Below, one piece after another: positions 42,541 through 58,639 of a DNA stretch of 64,000 nt. The position numbers were made by a program, and so were the translations under genes. The notes below the pieces were generated by a model. That model saw only the letters and a program-made list of their open reading frames with translations, searched no databases and had not been told where the DNA came from. The DNA comes from Girardinichthys multiradiatus (taxonomy: Eukaryota > Chordata > Actinopteri > Cyprinodontiformes > Goodeidae): NCBI RefSeq assembly GCF_021462225.1, contig NC_061794.1:17315784-17379783 (forward strand). The letters run 5' to 3'. Positions within the stretch are counted from its first letter, which is position 1; every line of letters begins with the position of its first letter.

Positions 42541-45500
42541 CTGATGACATTTCTCATTATTGTAGAAAAGAGTCTCTCTTCTCCATCTGCATTTCTCCTT
42601 GTAAGCTTGTATTAGTGTGTGTTGGCTGTGCCTTGCTCTTTTGTATGTTTTTACACTGCTTATGAGCGCATCCCAGATGAGCAAGAGTCAAATTGTTTAA
42701 GCAATTCTGTGTGGATGTCTGAATGTTTTTTCTCATTGTGTTCCACGGGAATCGAGCAGCTCATTACAGTGTCAGAGTCACTCGGGCCAAGCACTGTCAA
42801 AACAAATAGAGACAAGTTCTGTGATACAGAGAGGGAAACATCCAGACCTCTTTGTACCTAGCTCTGCCAAGCATAATACAACACAATACCAAGGAGCCCC
42901 ACTGCAAAACTATTGAGACAAGTCAGAACAGAAACATACAGATGGTTGCATTATTTTCATTTTAAGTAAAAACCCTTCGTCTTGCTAATTCACTAATCTC
43001 TGTCTATCAAAATATGCATTTTAACCTTGCAATACTAAAATTTATGTTATGCTCTTTCTCTGCTAAAGTCAAATTAAATCCTCCCGCTCCACTCTATCAA
43101 TCCATGAATCATGTAAACTATGCGACATAGGTTCATAATATATGCCTACTAGGGTCGACCAGGACTCTCTGCAGAAGTGTGCATACAGCCCAGACGTTTG
43201 TGACACTGCGTTCTAAAAGGGACCAAACCTACCAATCAAAGGATGACTATAACAGTCTACTAGAGTCTAGTTCTGTCTTTATGGTTTGTTTTTTAGTGAT
43301 TTCTGCCCTTTCTAATGTTCTGTACTGTTGATTTTCTTTATTAAAAGATCTAACAAGAACTTTCCCTCTGTGCCTTAGTTCCCACAGCAGTTTCTCATCT
43401 GCTCATTAAATCATCTGTGTAGCGTTTCAGTAATCAAACACCCCGCTATAAATACCCGTGTTAAGTCACTCCAGTGTCAGATTGTCCTTTGTTGTCTTCA
43501 GCCTGTTCCTGTTGCTCTTTTATTTCCTGTCAGCCTGGTTTTCCTGAGTTCCGATCATAAATCAAATCCATATTCGTCATGCTCCTCTAGTCCTTGTCTC
43601 TGCATTTCGATCCTAACTGTCCTCTGTAAATCAGCTGTCTTCTTAATTATTTTCACTTTGAGGAAGATTTGCCCTATGAGGAAGTCCTAGTATTCATTAT
43701 TTTAAGGTCTGGCTTCGAGTATGTTGACCAGATCGCACTAGAAATTAAACATTTACAGAAAACATCAGTGAGCTTCTGCACTTAGCCTATAAAGGTTCAC
43801 CCAGTGTGAACCTAGATCCAATATGACCTCTCTGAACAATTCAGTATAAAGACCAGTGTGTGCCAAAAAGATGTGGTGTTCCACTTCTGCTCAATGTGTT
43901 CATGGAGACCATATTGAAAAAAGGCAAAAGGGTGTACATTTTAAGGGCAAACCACTTTGTGGTTTTTGGGATGATGACCTTCCCATCCAGTTGTCAGCTA
44001 CCAAGGAAGAAATAAGAGATGGGGCATGCATGGCAATGGAGTAGGGTGGACACTTTATATATATAGCGGGATAGTCCACTATATATACCCTCCAGGGTTC
44101 GATTTACAGGAGCCTTTAGCCTGCTTTAACAATTTCTTGGAATTTGTCTTTCAGTTTAGAAAAAGCTATCACAAAGGAAATATTGAGCTCCAATTTCAGG
44201 AATTTTGAACATGTAAATATTTAAATTTTTTAAATTCTGTCTGCTTTTGTTTGTTGCAAAAATGAACCTCTTCTTTGTTCTTTTTTGTGTGGTTTAACAC
44301 AGATAGTTTTTTTTTATTTATGTTTTAAAGTGCATTTCTCTCATTATGTTTGTGTATGTTTCTGTCGGCATCTTTGCATATTTATGTGCTCAGTTCGATG
44401 TCATTTGTTTTGTTTGACCAGGCTGTTTGTGTATGTGCGTGTGGTCTCGTCCTCCTCATGTCATCACTGTATGGTGGAGGTTTATTTGTACGTCTATGAC
44501 TCTCCTCGGGCAAGTTGTGTTGCTCACCGTGGGGACTCCAGCCTTTGTCCGTCTACAAGTGTCGGGTTGTGGGTGAGAGGCATAGAGAAAGGCACTCACA
44601 GACTCATACCATATGATAATAATTATTTGAAACATTGGTTTTACTAAAACCCTTTGTAGAAATGGACACTTTTTTAATTTAGGCTTTTGACTGGCCAAAT
44701 GAAATTCAGTCTCAACACACAACAGTTACAAAAAGCTTTCTGGTGCTTTGAACTGTCTGTTCTCTGTGACCTCCCAGAGACATAAAACTAGTCTTGTGGG
44801 TGGGGTGTGTATAGTGGTTAATGGACTAGAAGGCTGTCTAACACACTCTTTCGTTTTTATTGCACAAAAATACTGTGGGGATTAGCTAATACTGAATATC
44901 AACAACAAAAGCTCCAATACTAATAAATGTTGACTAAGTTGTTTGAAGAAAAGTCTTAACTTCAGACCAGCTGCTTTCAAATGAACAGATTTCATGGTTC
45001 TCACAAAGTTTCATAGATTTTAATGTGAAACTTTGGTTACAACAGTGAGCTGCTGTGAGGGCAATAGAAAGTAAATGGGTGAATCTGCCCCTAACAGAGA
45101 TGAAACACCTGGAAGGTTAAAGGTCATCCCACCCAGAGTCCAGTCCGAGGACCACGGCGTCTCATTTCCTGGGAGAGGTCACACAAACAGGCGGTTGTGT
45201 GTTCTCCACCAGTAAACGATTGGTTCAATAAATGGACTGGCTCCCTTTGGCGCTCTTCTGTCAAACAGATTCCGACTACCTGAGAGGACTTGGCTCACTG
45301 TTGAAGTGACTTCAGTACATAGACACGCACAAGCTGGAGAGAGTTTGTATCTGAAAGCCAATTAGCACAGCTGAAGAAGTCTGAGATTTGAGTCATTTTG
45401 TGCATACTTTGGTGCACAGAGTTCATTAAATTAATTGATTAAAAATCTGCATAATATGTACATAAAGTGAGGGAAGAACTAAAGCAAATTAAGTAACTGT

Positions 45501-45599
45501 AACTTTACATTACTTTCAACACCATGAAAAGCCAACAACGCAACCTTGGTTTTCGTCTTTTATTTACATAATTTATAAACATTCCCAAATCTTAACACC

Positions 45600-46105
45600 T
45601 TGGGTTTCCCTTTGACCTTTTTAAATTTTTTCATGTTACAACCACAAAACTCAATGTATTAAATTGGGATTTTATGTGTTAAACCTCACAAAGTACTGCA
45701 TGCTTATGAAGTGGAACGTAGAATGAATTGTTTTAAATAAAATAAAAACCCTGAATAGTGTGACATGCATTTGAATCCAACCCCTTTACTCTGACACCCC
45801 TACTTTAAAAACTAAGTAGTATATCAATTGTACCTGTGTAATGGTAACTCTGGAAGAGCTGCAGAGATCCACAGACCAGACCTAAATCTAGAGAATCTGT
45901 GACAAAACTAGAAAATTGATTATCAAATATATTCTTCATCCAACCTGGTAAAGCTTTAGCTATTTTAGAAATCCAAATAAAATTTTCAGAATTTTGTTTG
46001 TAAAATAATTGTGCAACACTTCATGTTAGTCTATCTACTAAAATAACAATAAAATTCCTTAGTTTGTTGTAGTGTGACAAAATGTGAGCAAGTTAAAGAT
46101 TTATA
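45600..46105. mobile_element. Second fragment of the family C Tc1-type relic
   Basis: Contains decayed versions of that family's inverted-repeat text on both sides (catgttacaaccacaaaactcaa… and gttagtctatctactaaaat…gtgacaaaatgtgagcaagtt). No reading frame. Confidence 0.5.
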
Positions 46106-48254
46106 AATACATTGTGCTTTACATGCCAAAATGTCTAAGGTAAACTGAACACAAAGCATGTAACAAAATATTTCCTATAAGCTGGACTTCAATATGAGTT
46201 CTTGTCTAATTTGCTTGCTTTGCTGCAAGATTCAGTAACATCTGTAGGTTCTGAACAGGTGACTGAGGTTTTATTGAAATTCCACTTTTTCCTGAAAGCC
46301 CTACCAGTTTTACAGGGTTTCTGCTGACTTGTTTTTTAGTTGCTGTTTTTTTGTTCTTTTTCTTTACCTTGAAATCCCCAGAGTAAAACCACAACGAAAA
46401 TGACAGATTGTAAGGGAAAAAGAAAACTGTACCACAAAGAGAACACACACAAGGGCGACCACCTAAATACTTAAGGCAAGGGGAAATGTTTCACCACACT
46501 TGGTTTCCTTTATATGTGCTCACAAATCAGTGCATACACTCTCTAAATGGTTGGAACTCTGCCTTTGTACTCAATTCTCTTACACAGCTCTGCCAATATC
46601 AGCTAGCCCTTTCCCAGATGCAGATTCTGACCCCCTCCTGCTTGGCCATTGCAGGGGCAACAACCTGAAACACAGCCTTGAAACAGCAAAATACCGGTTT
46701 GCTTAAATAGCTTCATTCATAGGTTCTTGTCCTTTAAATGGCTGCGACTGTGAGACGAGTATATGTGAGGAGAGTCTGCTAGGGCAGTTAAAAAGATGTA
46801 TAGAGAGGCTTGTGCTGTGGCTAAGTAACCCTAATACAAAACTCATGCCAGAGGTGTCTGTTGAGACCCCAGTGATTTGTACCCCCGACCCCAGCTTGTC
46901 TCAGTCAATTCTTTTTTCTTTTGGAAACTAGAACCCAAACATACTTGTTTCAAGAACATTTACCTAACAGAACCACCCAATACCACCCAGTAATTCTTCA
47001 GACTGTCAAGGCACCTTGCATTGATAGCATTCATATTTTTTAATATTTCTGTTCCCTAAATTGATCCAGTATAGATTGCAATATTTTGCGGTTTTTCCAA
47101 GAATAAAAAACCATCTCACATGCACTGCTCTGCTGCTGTCTGTTGTCCTTCATGTTGGGGATTTCAGTTGAAATATTCACATCTAATCATTTAGGTTTCA
47201 TTAAAGCTACCTCAGCCCTGCAGGCCTTTTTATGCCTCCTTCGTAAGGTATTTAGACATCTCTACGGTCTCTACTACCTTCTCAACCATTAGAATATAAA
47301 TTTAGACTGTAAAATCAATAATTTATCTGATTACCACATGGTTATGGCAAAAAGATTTTTTTCTTGCTGTTTTACTGACAATCCTGCAGCAATGCTTTCA
47401 CCAAGGATCTTGCATCCCCAGGATGTTTCTTTACAATATATGGAATTTTTCTCTCTTTATGGGTGGTTTTCTGCACCTTTACCATCAGTTTCAGTCTTGC
47501 CATATAGGATTAAACATAATTAAGTTAATCAGCTCATTAGCAGCCAGAGAAGTTGCCAGCGATGGGATTTTAGTTTCAAAGCACTGCACACAACTAAGCA
47601 TGCCATCCTGTAGAATAATATAAATATGGCTTAGTGAGAATACCTTGATGGGTGCAGGCAGAAGGAATCAAACACACAACATCCAAAATCGAAGTGTGTT
47701 TTTGAGTAATCACTGTCAGTGGATCACATTGAGATTCTGAAGCCTAGAGTTGGATTTTGTGAGTCACTCTGCAACTATTTGAAAATTATGCTAAAACCTA
47801 AACCCATGAGTTGCTGCTTATGATAATCTTTGTCCTACTCCTTACTCATCATTACATACAATAGCAGGGAGCTTTGCTTCTAAAGAGCACACAGAAAAAT
47901 CTCAACTTTCTTTATCTTGCCAGCAACCAGCACTTCAGACCTGGACACAATGAACAAAACAGCTATGGGGCCAAGAGTTATACAATAATGTTGAGGCTGT
48001 GAATATGTTGCAATTTTGTGTTGTGACTGGCACAGCCAGTCCTAGTTCAATTTATTATGCTTCAGCTCCCTTTTCCACCTCCAAGCATGCCCATGTGTCA
48101 CCCAGAACCATGCTTCCACAATTAAAAGACACCACTACAACCTGTCTATGAATACTTTGTGTACTACAAACAGTCAGAAAACTCTCCCATGCCATTGGGT
48201 ATTTTACGGAACCCACTGTATTCTGGATAAGGCAAAAGGAGACCTTGCCTAATC

Positions 48255-48297
48255 CTGCAAAGACCTTCCATATTCAGAATATGGAAGGTCTTTGCAG
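48255..48297. repeat. Near-perfect palindrome, 21-bp arms
   Basis: Arms 48255-48275 and 48277-48297 are exact reverse complements around one A (CTGCAAAGACCTTCCATATTC and its inverse). Confidence 0.95.
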
Positions 48298-48474
48298 AAT
48301 TGCACAATATGAAACGCAGTATAAATATAATTTACTTTTGGTGAAGTATTTATACATTTCTATAAAACATCTTCACACCTCTTGTCAAAAGGCTCTTGTG
48401 ATGTGAAAATTTGTCACCACGATAAAATGTTTCAAAACTTTTTCTACCTCTAATGTGACATATACAGGTCCTTC

Positions 48475-49995
<1,521 letters not shown>

Positions 49996-50763
49996 TCATT
50001 AGCGGGCCTGAATGAAGAAAGCCATTTAAGTGCTTGCAACATATAAAAGTAGGCTAAATATTTATGGCATGTCAGCAGGAAACTTCTGCCCATAGGCATA
50101 ATTACAGAACTTTCTGTTGTGCACACAAACACATCAATAAATTAAATCATAGCATCATTCATTCAAATGCAGAATTGTGCTTATTGATCACATATGTTGC
50201 AGTGAGGGCCAAGAAGAGTTTGATCAGATAAAATGTAAAAGTTCCCCAACAGTACTTGTATCTCTGAATTTTGGATGACAGCAATGAGTGGCATGCTGAT
50301 GTATAATAGAAAACTGCAACTGCAAATCCTGATCAAAAAAACGTCAGAAACAAAATGAATGGGCCAGCAACAAAATGAATGACATGCAAGTGGAAGTATG
50401 TCAGGCTTTCACATAAAATATATCTTTTATTTTAGTTTATTATGACGGTTTTGGAAAAGTGAAAAGAATGTCACATTAAATATAGAAAATAACCACAGGC
50501 TAAATTGTAAAAGATGTTTAGAAGCGGATACTACTTTAAAAGGGAAACTTTTACTGCAAAAAAAAATTTAAAAAGCAGATGTAATAGGACTCTGATAAAT
50601 GTCTCTAAATATAAATTGGTGACAGAAGAGCAAGACCAAAAGACGTGGTGTCTAAGAACACAAGTATCAACATATATCTACAAGGATTTGGAGGAAGTCA
50701 GGGCACAACTTCTTCCGTTATTTTATCTCTAAAAAACAGCCGCCAAGCAAAGAGGCTGTTTTG

Positions 50764-50799
50764 TCAGGTAATGACAAATTTCCATTTGTCATTACCTGA
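50764..50799. repeat. Perfect hairpin, 16-bp stem and 4-base loop
   Basis: TCAGGTAATGACAAAT, loop TTCC, then the exact reverse complement. Located about 820 bases from the 120-bp sema3g exon. Confidence 0.95.
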
Positions 50800-53700
50800 A
50801 GTTGAGCAGGTCAAACTCATTTAAACTTAACTACTCCGTGTGTCTCATGTGTGTGTCCAAAGTATTCATGATACTGGTATCCTTCTCCATATCAAAAATA
50901 GTTTGAAAAGGTTGCTTTGAAACATAACTGGTTACAATTACAATACTATTAAATTTCAAATGGAATAAATTGTAACAATTTCAATTAGTTTATCAAAGTA
51001 ATATAACTAATTTCATTATTTTACTAAAGTGCATATATGTTGTGACGGTGGCTGTTCACTATGTTCAAATGTTTTGGTAGGAAAGTGTTTGTTACCACCA
51101 AGAAAAACACAGGAGAGACTGAGAACAACAGTCTAGGGAAAGGCAATGTCATTTGAATTCATATCTACATATCTGTGTTTGTGCATGTAAGGAAGTATTC
51201 ATTGATATTGATGTAGTGAAGGAGATACCTTAAAATACACCGGAGATTACTGGTGTTCTCCGCTTTACATTTCATCTGTGTGTTATCTGTCAAGATTTCT
51301 ATGCACATGAGTTGGTTGGGTGTTCAGACTAGATGTAAATCTTTCAACATTTGTGTGGACCATGTTCCTCTCAAAGTTGTTGTCAGAAAGATGCTGTTGA
51401 TCATTCTTTAAGTGCTTTGGTGACACTGTAGACATGATATGAACCATGTTACCATGCTTGGAGATAAGAGTTTACATCAGCGTTTTATGTCATCCTATAT
51501 GACTCATTATTTTACACCAAAAAATATTTAGGCCATAGACAAAAAAGCAGAAATAGAAAAAATACTTGTTGCAATTAGAATAACTGAGTGCCTTTTTTAT
51601 ATATATATATATATTTTGTTTCATAAATAGTTTCTTTTCCACACATGAGGCCAGCAACAATTACAATAGAATTTAAGGCTGGGAAAAAAGGAACAAATTA
51701 TATACATAAAATAAATGTTTGGGAACTTTTAAGCACAAAAGGCTAATTTGTAATTGTAAGCTTGCCTTCTAAGATCCTAAACCTTGCAGAAAATACCTTA
51801 TGAAAAACAATCACTCATCAATTGCTGATATGAGCAAATAGGTAAAGAATCAATGAAACTGTACATCAAATATTACGGTAATGACCCAATAATAACTTCA
51901 CTCAATCTCAAACACTTCACTCTGATATCGAAACTTACTGTCTGATAATCGGCGAATTCCTTACTAAACCTCTTGGGGGAACTCATTGAGTATTTAAATT
52001 TTATTCCAAATGGTCAGTTGATATTTTAATAAATATAAATAACAAGGTGTCGATGTCATCCAAAAAGAATATACCCCTTCATGGTGCAGCAGAAGACTGA
52101 TTTTCACCCCATTGATTTCAGTAGACTTTTTCGCAATTAGAGCACATCACAACCTACACACTGACTTCACACAGGACCTGATGTTCCACACAAGATCTCC
52201 CTAATGTCCTCACATTTAAATTCATGTAATACAGCAGGTTGACATTTCAGTAAGAGTGAACCACTAATGGGAAAATACAGGTTGACCAATCACAGACCAC
52301 CCCAACACAAAAATACAAGTGATAGAATAATGACACAGAAGGTTCCACCTCAGATTGCAGTTCACTGAAAGTCAATCTCCATCCAAAGAGATTCTAAGTA
52401 ATTATGTGATTGAGAGATTTTATTTTTGTTTTTTAATTAAATGTATTAGTACTTTATTAATTATCCCTTCATCAACTTCAGTAAATTTAAGAAAGGCTTA
52501 TTTTCTGAGATTTCAGCCTTTGTTGGTTACGAGATTTGCTGGATTTGGAAAAAGAATTGTAATCTTTTGGGAATCTTTGAGTTAAAGTAAGGGTCTAAAT
52601 TCTCTAGGGTGTACATAAGGAAACTGATGTTTACAGTTAGTAATGCAACCATGCAGTTGCAAATGCAAAATATAATGTTTGTCTATGTTGGGTTAAATTG
52701 TTAAATGTTAAAAAGGCTGTGGCACTGATCGTCTGCCAACCACAAAGGAAAAGAGTGGACTTTACTTTGTCTGTGTTTTTAACAAGATGCAAGATGTCCA
52801 GCAGAGTTTAATGGACCCAGCATTCATAAATCTGCATTATGTTCTGTGAGTAAAGCTGCCTTAGAGATTTTAGGTGCCTTGGAGACCAAAAAGTGGAATG
52901 AAATGTTGAAAAGCTGAAATATGTCTCCAGCCTTCTAGTCTGGGATTTTGGGTATTACAATTCTGTGTGGTCTTTTAGAGACGGGTGGTAGAAAGGTGGT
53001 TTAGCAAAAAATGGTTTGATTACTAAAACTCTCAGGGAGAAGTATTCTGGCCAGAATTGAAAATTAGAGCACAAATAGCTGCTGAAAACAAAAGTCTGCA
53101 ATGTTCCTTGTATTTAGCTCTGAATATTAGGAAAGACTGGCAGACCACAAATATTCCTGCACAGAAATACATGCAAACAGTAACATTTTTGATGTTGGCC
53201 ACAAAAACCACATTGGTGTGTTTAACAGTTCTGACCAGAACAATTTTACATCTTAAACATTGTTTCATTCCTTCTACAAATTTCAATCAACATAAATAAA
53301 CAGAAGTAGTACCATATTGTCCAGGAGGTTGTCCAGGCCTCTACAAGTTACACTGATTAAATTGATTTTACTTTCAATTCAGTAAATTATTTACAGCATA
53401 AAACAGGAAGAGAACGTGTTTCCACCAATCAATTGAAAGTTCAGTCACATGTGAACATACAACAGAGATGTCAATCAGCTCATGTCCAAAAACAGTAAAA
53501 CAATTATGGTTTGCTGTAATTTCTACTGTAATCTCATTTTACTATTTAAGCGAGGGTATATATCTGTATGTGTTCACATTGTTTTGTGGAGGTCCAGATA
53601 TAAATCTTCAGAGCAGCAGTAGTGAGCTAAGTTGTTTTGGAGATCCCTGGGCAGGCAGGGGGTCAGTGGTTAGTAAAATTATGTGGAGCATTTAATGCTG

Positions 53701-53949
53701 ATAAAACCCAACTTCCCTGCCATATTTATTCAATTTGTTGAAGTTTGACTGAGTAAGCCAGTGTGCCTGCTAACATAGTACAGTAATACAGTTGAAGAAA
53801 AATACATGCCAGGATTGAGTTTGCTTACATGGCTGCACATTGATGATAAAGGTGCATGTCTTTAAAGACTTGATAGTAACTATGAAAAACAGCAGTGGTT
53901 GGTGCACATATTTTAAAAAAATGACCTCTTTAGAAGCCTATGTTAGAGG

Positions 53950-54395
53950 CAGTGGCGGATGCTGATCTTTCAAGGAGGGGAAGCTCAATTTCAAGATAGC
54001 TGATTTGCTCATTTCGCTGTCAATCAAAAAGGGATTCAGCCTCAGACAGATCATCCAATCATCATGCAGAAGCTGAGCGTCCGGGCCAGTCGAGGCCAGC
54101 CCACTGCCCCATAGACCCCCAGAGACGCTGGGAGTCCGATGGGCGGGACAAAGCCCAGCATTTTTGCTTTACTATTGAACTCACTGTTTAAAGCACTGTG
54201 AAGCTGCGGGAATGAGTGAGAGGAAAGCCGCATTGTTACCAGTGATATGAAGCTGATTCTGAACAAAAGTTGAGTGCGTTGTAGCGCATACTTAGTCAAT
54301 GACATGTACACACAACAGTATATATTTGATCGCTTTTTTTTGGACATTTTAGGGGAAGCTGAGCTTCTCTTGCAGTCTTAGAGCAATCACCATTG
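53950..54395. mobile_element. hAT-type MITE
   Basis: 446 bp with perfect 8-bp duplications GTTAGAGG at 53942-53949 and 54396-54403. Ends CAGTGGCG and (reversed) CAATGGTG; inner parts AGGGGAAGCT are also inverted. No coding capacity. Confidence 0.8.
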
Positions 54396-56024
54396 GTTAG
54401 AGGTAATAAAAAGTTAACAAAGTACTTTAGAAAAATGTGCCATGCGCACTGAAACTGTATAGCCTGTCAACTGAGCTGTAATTTAATGACATAACACTCA
54501 ACATACTACACGTGTGATCTCAAATCTGCATTTTTGGTCATATTTCTTCTTATTTTTTTCTATTGTTTAGGAATTTTTAACAAATTAGCAGAAACAAAAC
54601 AAACCTACGACCAACCAACATTTGCATAATTCTGAAACTGTAATAATTTAGTTCACTTCCATTTATTTATATATCAGCAAATCCCCACAAATGTAATTTT
54701 AAGCAATTGAAAACCAGTACAAGACTTAGTTACATACAGTCAGATTCAGATCTAATGACACACAGTCCAATTCACTCCCTATTGTAATAACATATACTCC
54801 AATTCAGATGATAATTTCTTGCTGATCAGCAACAAGTTATCTATCTAAAGAAGCACATCATATGGGTATTTATTTATTAGGCAAAACTGTTTTACAAGCA
54901 ATAATGCTGTGCTCAATTTAATGGCAAAAAATAAAAAACATTTAAAAAACCTCAAAAACAAGAGCTTTTCAATCACCACAGCAAGGTAAAATGTACAACT
55001 GCCGTCATTAATTAAATCCTTTGTCCCAGAGGCTCTGCCTGCCTAACACTAAACTAACAACAATGACAGCTTAAGCACACAAACATGATGTATGAGTACT
55101 AAACTAGCTTGGGGGAGGCAGTTTGGGACACAGAGGGCAGTTTGGAGCATAAACAGTAATGAGTAGAAAGAAAAAAAAAGGTAAATTCTATAATGTTAAA
55201 AAGAAGCAAAAAACCAAATTCATAAAAGTTATGCATGTATGAGTAAGAGGCCTGGAAATCTCCACAGTTAGATGAACTGGACCATCCCGTTGTTTGGTTC
55301 CTACAGCTGTCCAAACCTGAAATGAGCCAGTTTTTTGATGGATTTCCAGAAAGCACTGAAATCATAATAGGAAAGTCTTTCAGTATAAAATGAGATAATT
55401 TGTTTGATTATGTAACCAAACAAATACTCATTTTAGCAAGGAAAACCTCAATTGGGCAGGCTAAAGAGCTGCAGTTAATATTTACAATATTATCAACCAT
55501 CTTTTGTCTATTAATACTAAGGATCAATAGTGAACATTTCTGCAAATTCCAATTCACAGACCATTGTTTTTTTTCTATTACAGTTTGTTTACAGACTTTA
55601 GAATTTGAACAACTAACATTCGACAGTTTATTGGTATGTATGTGTACAAAATATAAACACGTTGAGGGCATTTTTGTTTAATTCATCACCACTGTCCACG
55701 GCCTGGTCATACTTTGATTTGTGCAGCAGTAATAACCAAAACCCAAACCCAACCATGTAACAGTTGCAAGTTTGAAAACCACTGGGCTAATTTAATGGTT
55801 GTGCTCGATGACCAGGGTAACTGGTATCGGCAGCACAAGCCGATAATTCTGCAATAGTTCAGCATTTTTGGCGTTAAAACAATTTTGTTTTTTGACAGAT
55901 TCACCAGCGAATGTTAATCCGTTGTATGTGTAAAACTGATTTAAAGAAATACAAACAAATAAATACACAAATAAACAGTTTATTACCACAGCCATCACTA
56001 TTGCCTAACATGCATATTTCTGGA

Positions 56025-56090
56025 CTGGGGAGGAAGTTGGAGTACCCATGCGTGCATGTGGAAAACATGCAAACTCCATGCAGAAAGGTA
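56025..56090. repeat. Short fragment of the same dispersed repeat
   Basis: Matches the ttctggactggggaggaagt… aaaacatgcaaactcca portion of the family at 36905-37285. Confidence 0.4.
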
Positions 56091-56405
56091 AGTTTATCAT
56101 TGTCATGAAAAACAACATTTTTTAAAGATAAATAGTCAGAAACGCTCTTGAAATGGACGAACACACAAAAACGTGAGAAGGCTTGCCATGAACAATGTGG
56201 ATATGGACAGGGTTGGCATGAGAGTAAACAGAACAGAAGAGCATATGTAGAGCATGGCATAGGTAAAAACAGTGAGGCTGATTGGCATGAAGCAGGTGGG
56301 TTAAATACTGCTTATTACAGATGCAGTGACAGAGAATAAAAGCAAGAACATGGCTGAAACTAAGCAAAGATACTGGGAATACTTTAACAAGAATAATTAA
56401 ATATA

Positions 56406-57631
56406 CACTGCTCAAAAAAAAAAGGAAACACTTAAACAACACAATATAACTCCAAGTAAATCAAACTTCTGTGAAATCAAACTGTCCACTTAGGAAGCAA
56501 CACTGATTGACAATCAGTTTCACATGTTGTGTAAATGGAAAAGACAACAGGGGGAAATCTTTGGCGGTTAGCAAGACACTCAATAAAGGAGTGGTTCTGC
56601 AGGTGGGAACCACAGACCACTTCTCAGTACCTATGCTTTCTGGCTGATGTTTTGGTCACTTTTGAATGTTGGTGGTGCTTTCACACTCGTGGTAGCATGA
56701 GACGGACTCTACAACCCACACTGGATGAGCTGCTCAGGTAGTGCAGCTCATCCAGGATGGCACATCAATGCGAGCTGTGGCAAGAAGGTTTGCTGTGTCT
56801 GTCAGCGTAGTGTCCAGAGCCTGGAGGCGCTACCAGGAGACAGGCCAGTACACCAGGAGACGTGGAGGAGGCCGTAGGAGGGCAACAACCCAGCAGCAGG
56901 ACTGCTACCTCTGCCTTTGTGCAAGGAGGAACAGGAGGAGCACTGCCAGAGCCCTGCAAAATGACCTCTAGCAGGCATGTGACCTCCAAATGTGCATGTG
57001 TCTGCACAAATGGTTAGAAACCGACTCCATGAGGATGGTATGAAGGCCCGACGTCCACAAATGGAGGTTGTGCTCACAGCCTAACATTGTGCAGGACGCT
57101 TGGCATTTGCCAGAGAACACCAGGATTGGCAAATTCGCCACTAGCGCCTTGTGCTCTTCACAGATGAAAGCAGGTTCACACTGAGCACATGTGACAGACG
57201 TGACAGAGTCTGGAGACACCGTGGAGAGCAATCTGCTGCCTGCAACATCTTTTAGCATGACCAGTTTGGCAGTGGGTCAGTAATGGTGTGGGGTGGCATT
57301 TCTTTGGAGGTCCTAATGCAGGACAATGCAAGACCTCATGTGGCTGGAGTGTGTCAGCAGTTCCTGCAAGATGACATTGAAGCTATGGACTGGCCCGCCC
57401 GTTCCCCAGACCTGAATCCGATTGAGCACATCTGGGACATCATGTCTCGCTCCATGACTCCAAATCCAGGCCTCCATTGGTTAATAAATTTGATTTCCAT
57501 TGATGATTTTTGTGTGATTTTGTTGTCAGCACATTCAACTTTATACAGAACAAAGTATTCAATGAGAATATTTCATTCATTCAGATCTAGGATGTCTTAT
57601 TTGAGTGTTCCCTTTATTTTCTTGAGCAGTG
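56406..57631 (+). mobile_element. Tc1-like transposon, family A, decayed copy 2
   Basis: Same ends as 1010-2316, flanked by TA at 56404-56405 and 57632-57633. About 80 bp shorter through internal deletions. Lies in the sema3g intron between 49942 and 61320. Confidence 0.9.
56741..57480 (+). pseudogene. Tc1-like transposase remnant (family A, copy 2)
   Basis: Retains the N-terminal helix-turn-helix region ([20 protein letters not shown]) up to a stop at 56971, then a separate frame with MVWGGISLEV joined directly to LMQDNARPHVAG, so the segment between is deleted, and DLNPIEHIWDIM. Not functional. Confidence 0.82.
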
Positions 57632-58639
57632 TATAAAGAAAACAAGAATAAACTAGAAAGCAAAATGCAAAGAAAAGCATGAACTACAAATAACACAAAT
57701 ATAAGCAGATATGGCAAAACCATGAACAACCAACATACTACAAATCATGACATAAATGATATGATAATTGCCAGGCTTTGGTCATATAACTCCCAAAAAG
57801 GGATTAGAACTGAAATACAACTAACCAGCTCTTCTGGGATGAGGCTTTACTATAAAAATGGTTAGAGTACTGACAACAATAGGGCTATCAGAAATCAGAA
57901 ATGAGGTTATTACAAATATTCCAAGAGTACCATGCAAATCAGTGAAGCGGAAAAAATGTGACAGGGAGAACAAGGCAGAACTAGTTTAACTGAAGTCACC
58001 AAATGCCTTCCCTCTGCCTGGTATTTATTTGTCTCAGCAGTGATTAATGATTGTGGCAGCTGGGAGGTTTTGAGTGAGATACAAACTGCATTCCCTTGCT
58101 TTTTCTGCTGCTGACTTTTTTATGTACGTAAATATGTGTATATGTTTAAAACACTGCATAGCTTCAATCAAAAGAATACATATCTGTGCATAAATGTACT
58201 ATTACCATTGAAACGCCCATGTTTTCTAGTTTGAGCGTCATTTAGGAGTAAAAATGTCTAATCGAATCATCAAGCACATGTACACACAAACACAGACACA
58301 CACACGTTAGACAGAACAAGTGGAAAACGTTTCACCTTTCAACCTTCCTTCTGTCTGTGTTAGACATGCACAGCAAACAAATGGGCCGTAACACATGCAG
58401 ACCAGTGTGAGTTTGCCAGTGTTAGTTGTGTGAGACCCTTTCACTCAGTTTAAAACCAAACAACTGACAAAAAACAGCATTTGTGAGGGAATGCAGAAGG
58501 ACGTTGACATGCACAGCCTTTTGACTTCTCTTCTTCAAGTTAGATAAAGCAATACAGAAACAGGGCTTTAAGACCCAACTTTTGGAATGTTTTTTTACCA
58601 TGCCAGAGTCCTGTTTCTAGTGCAAAACTCATTCTGGAC

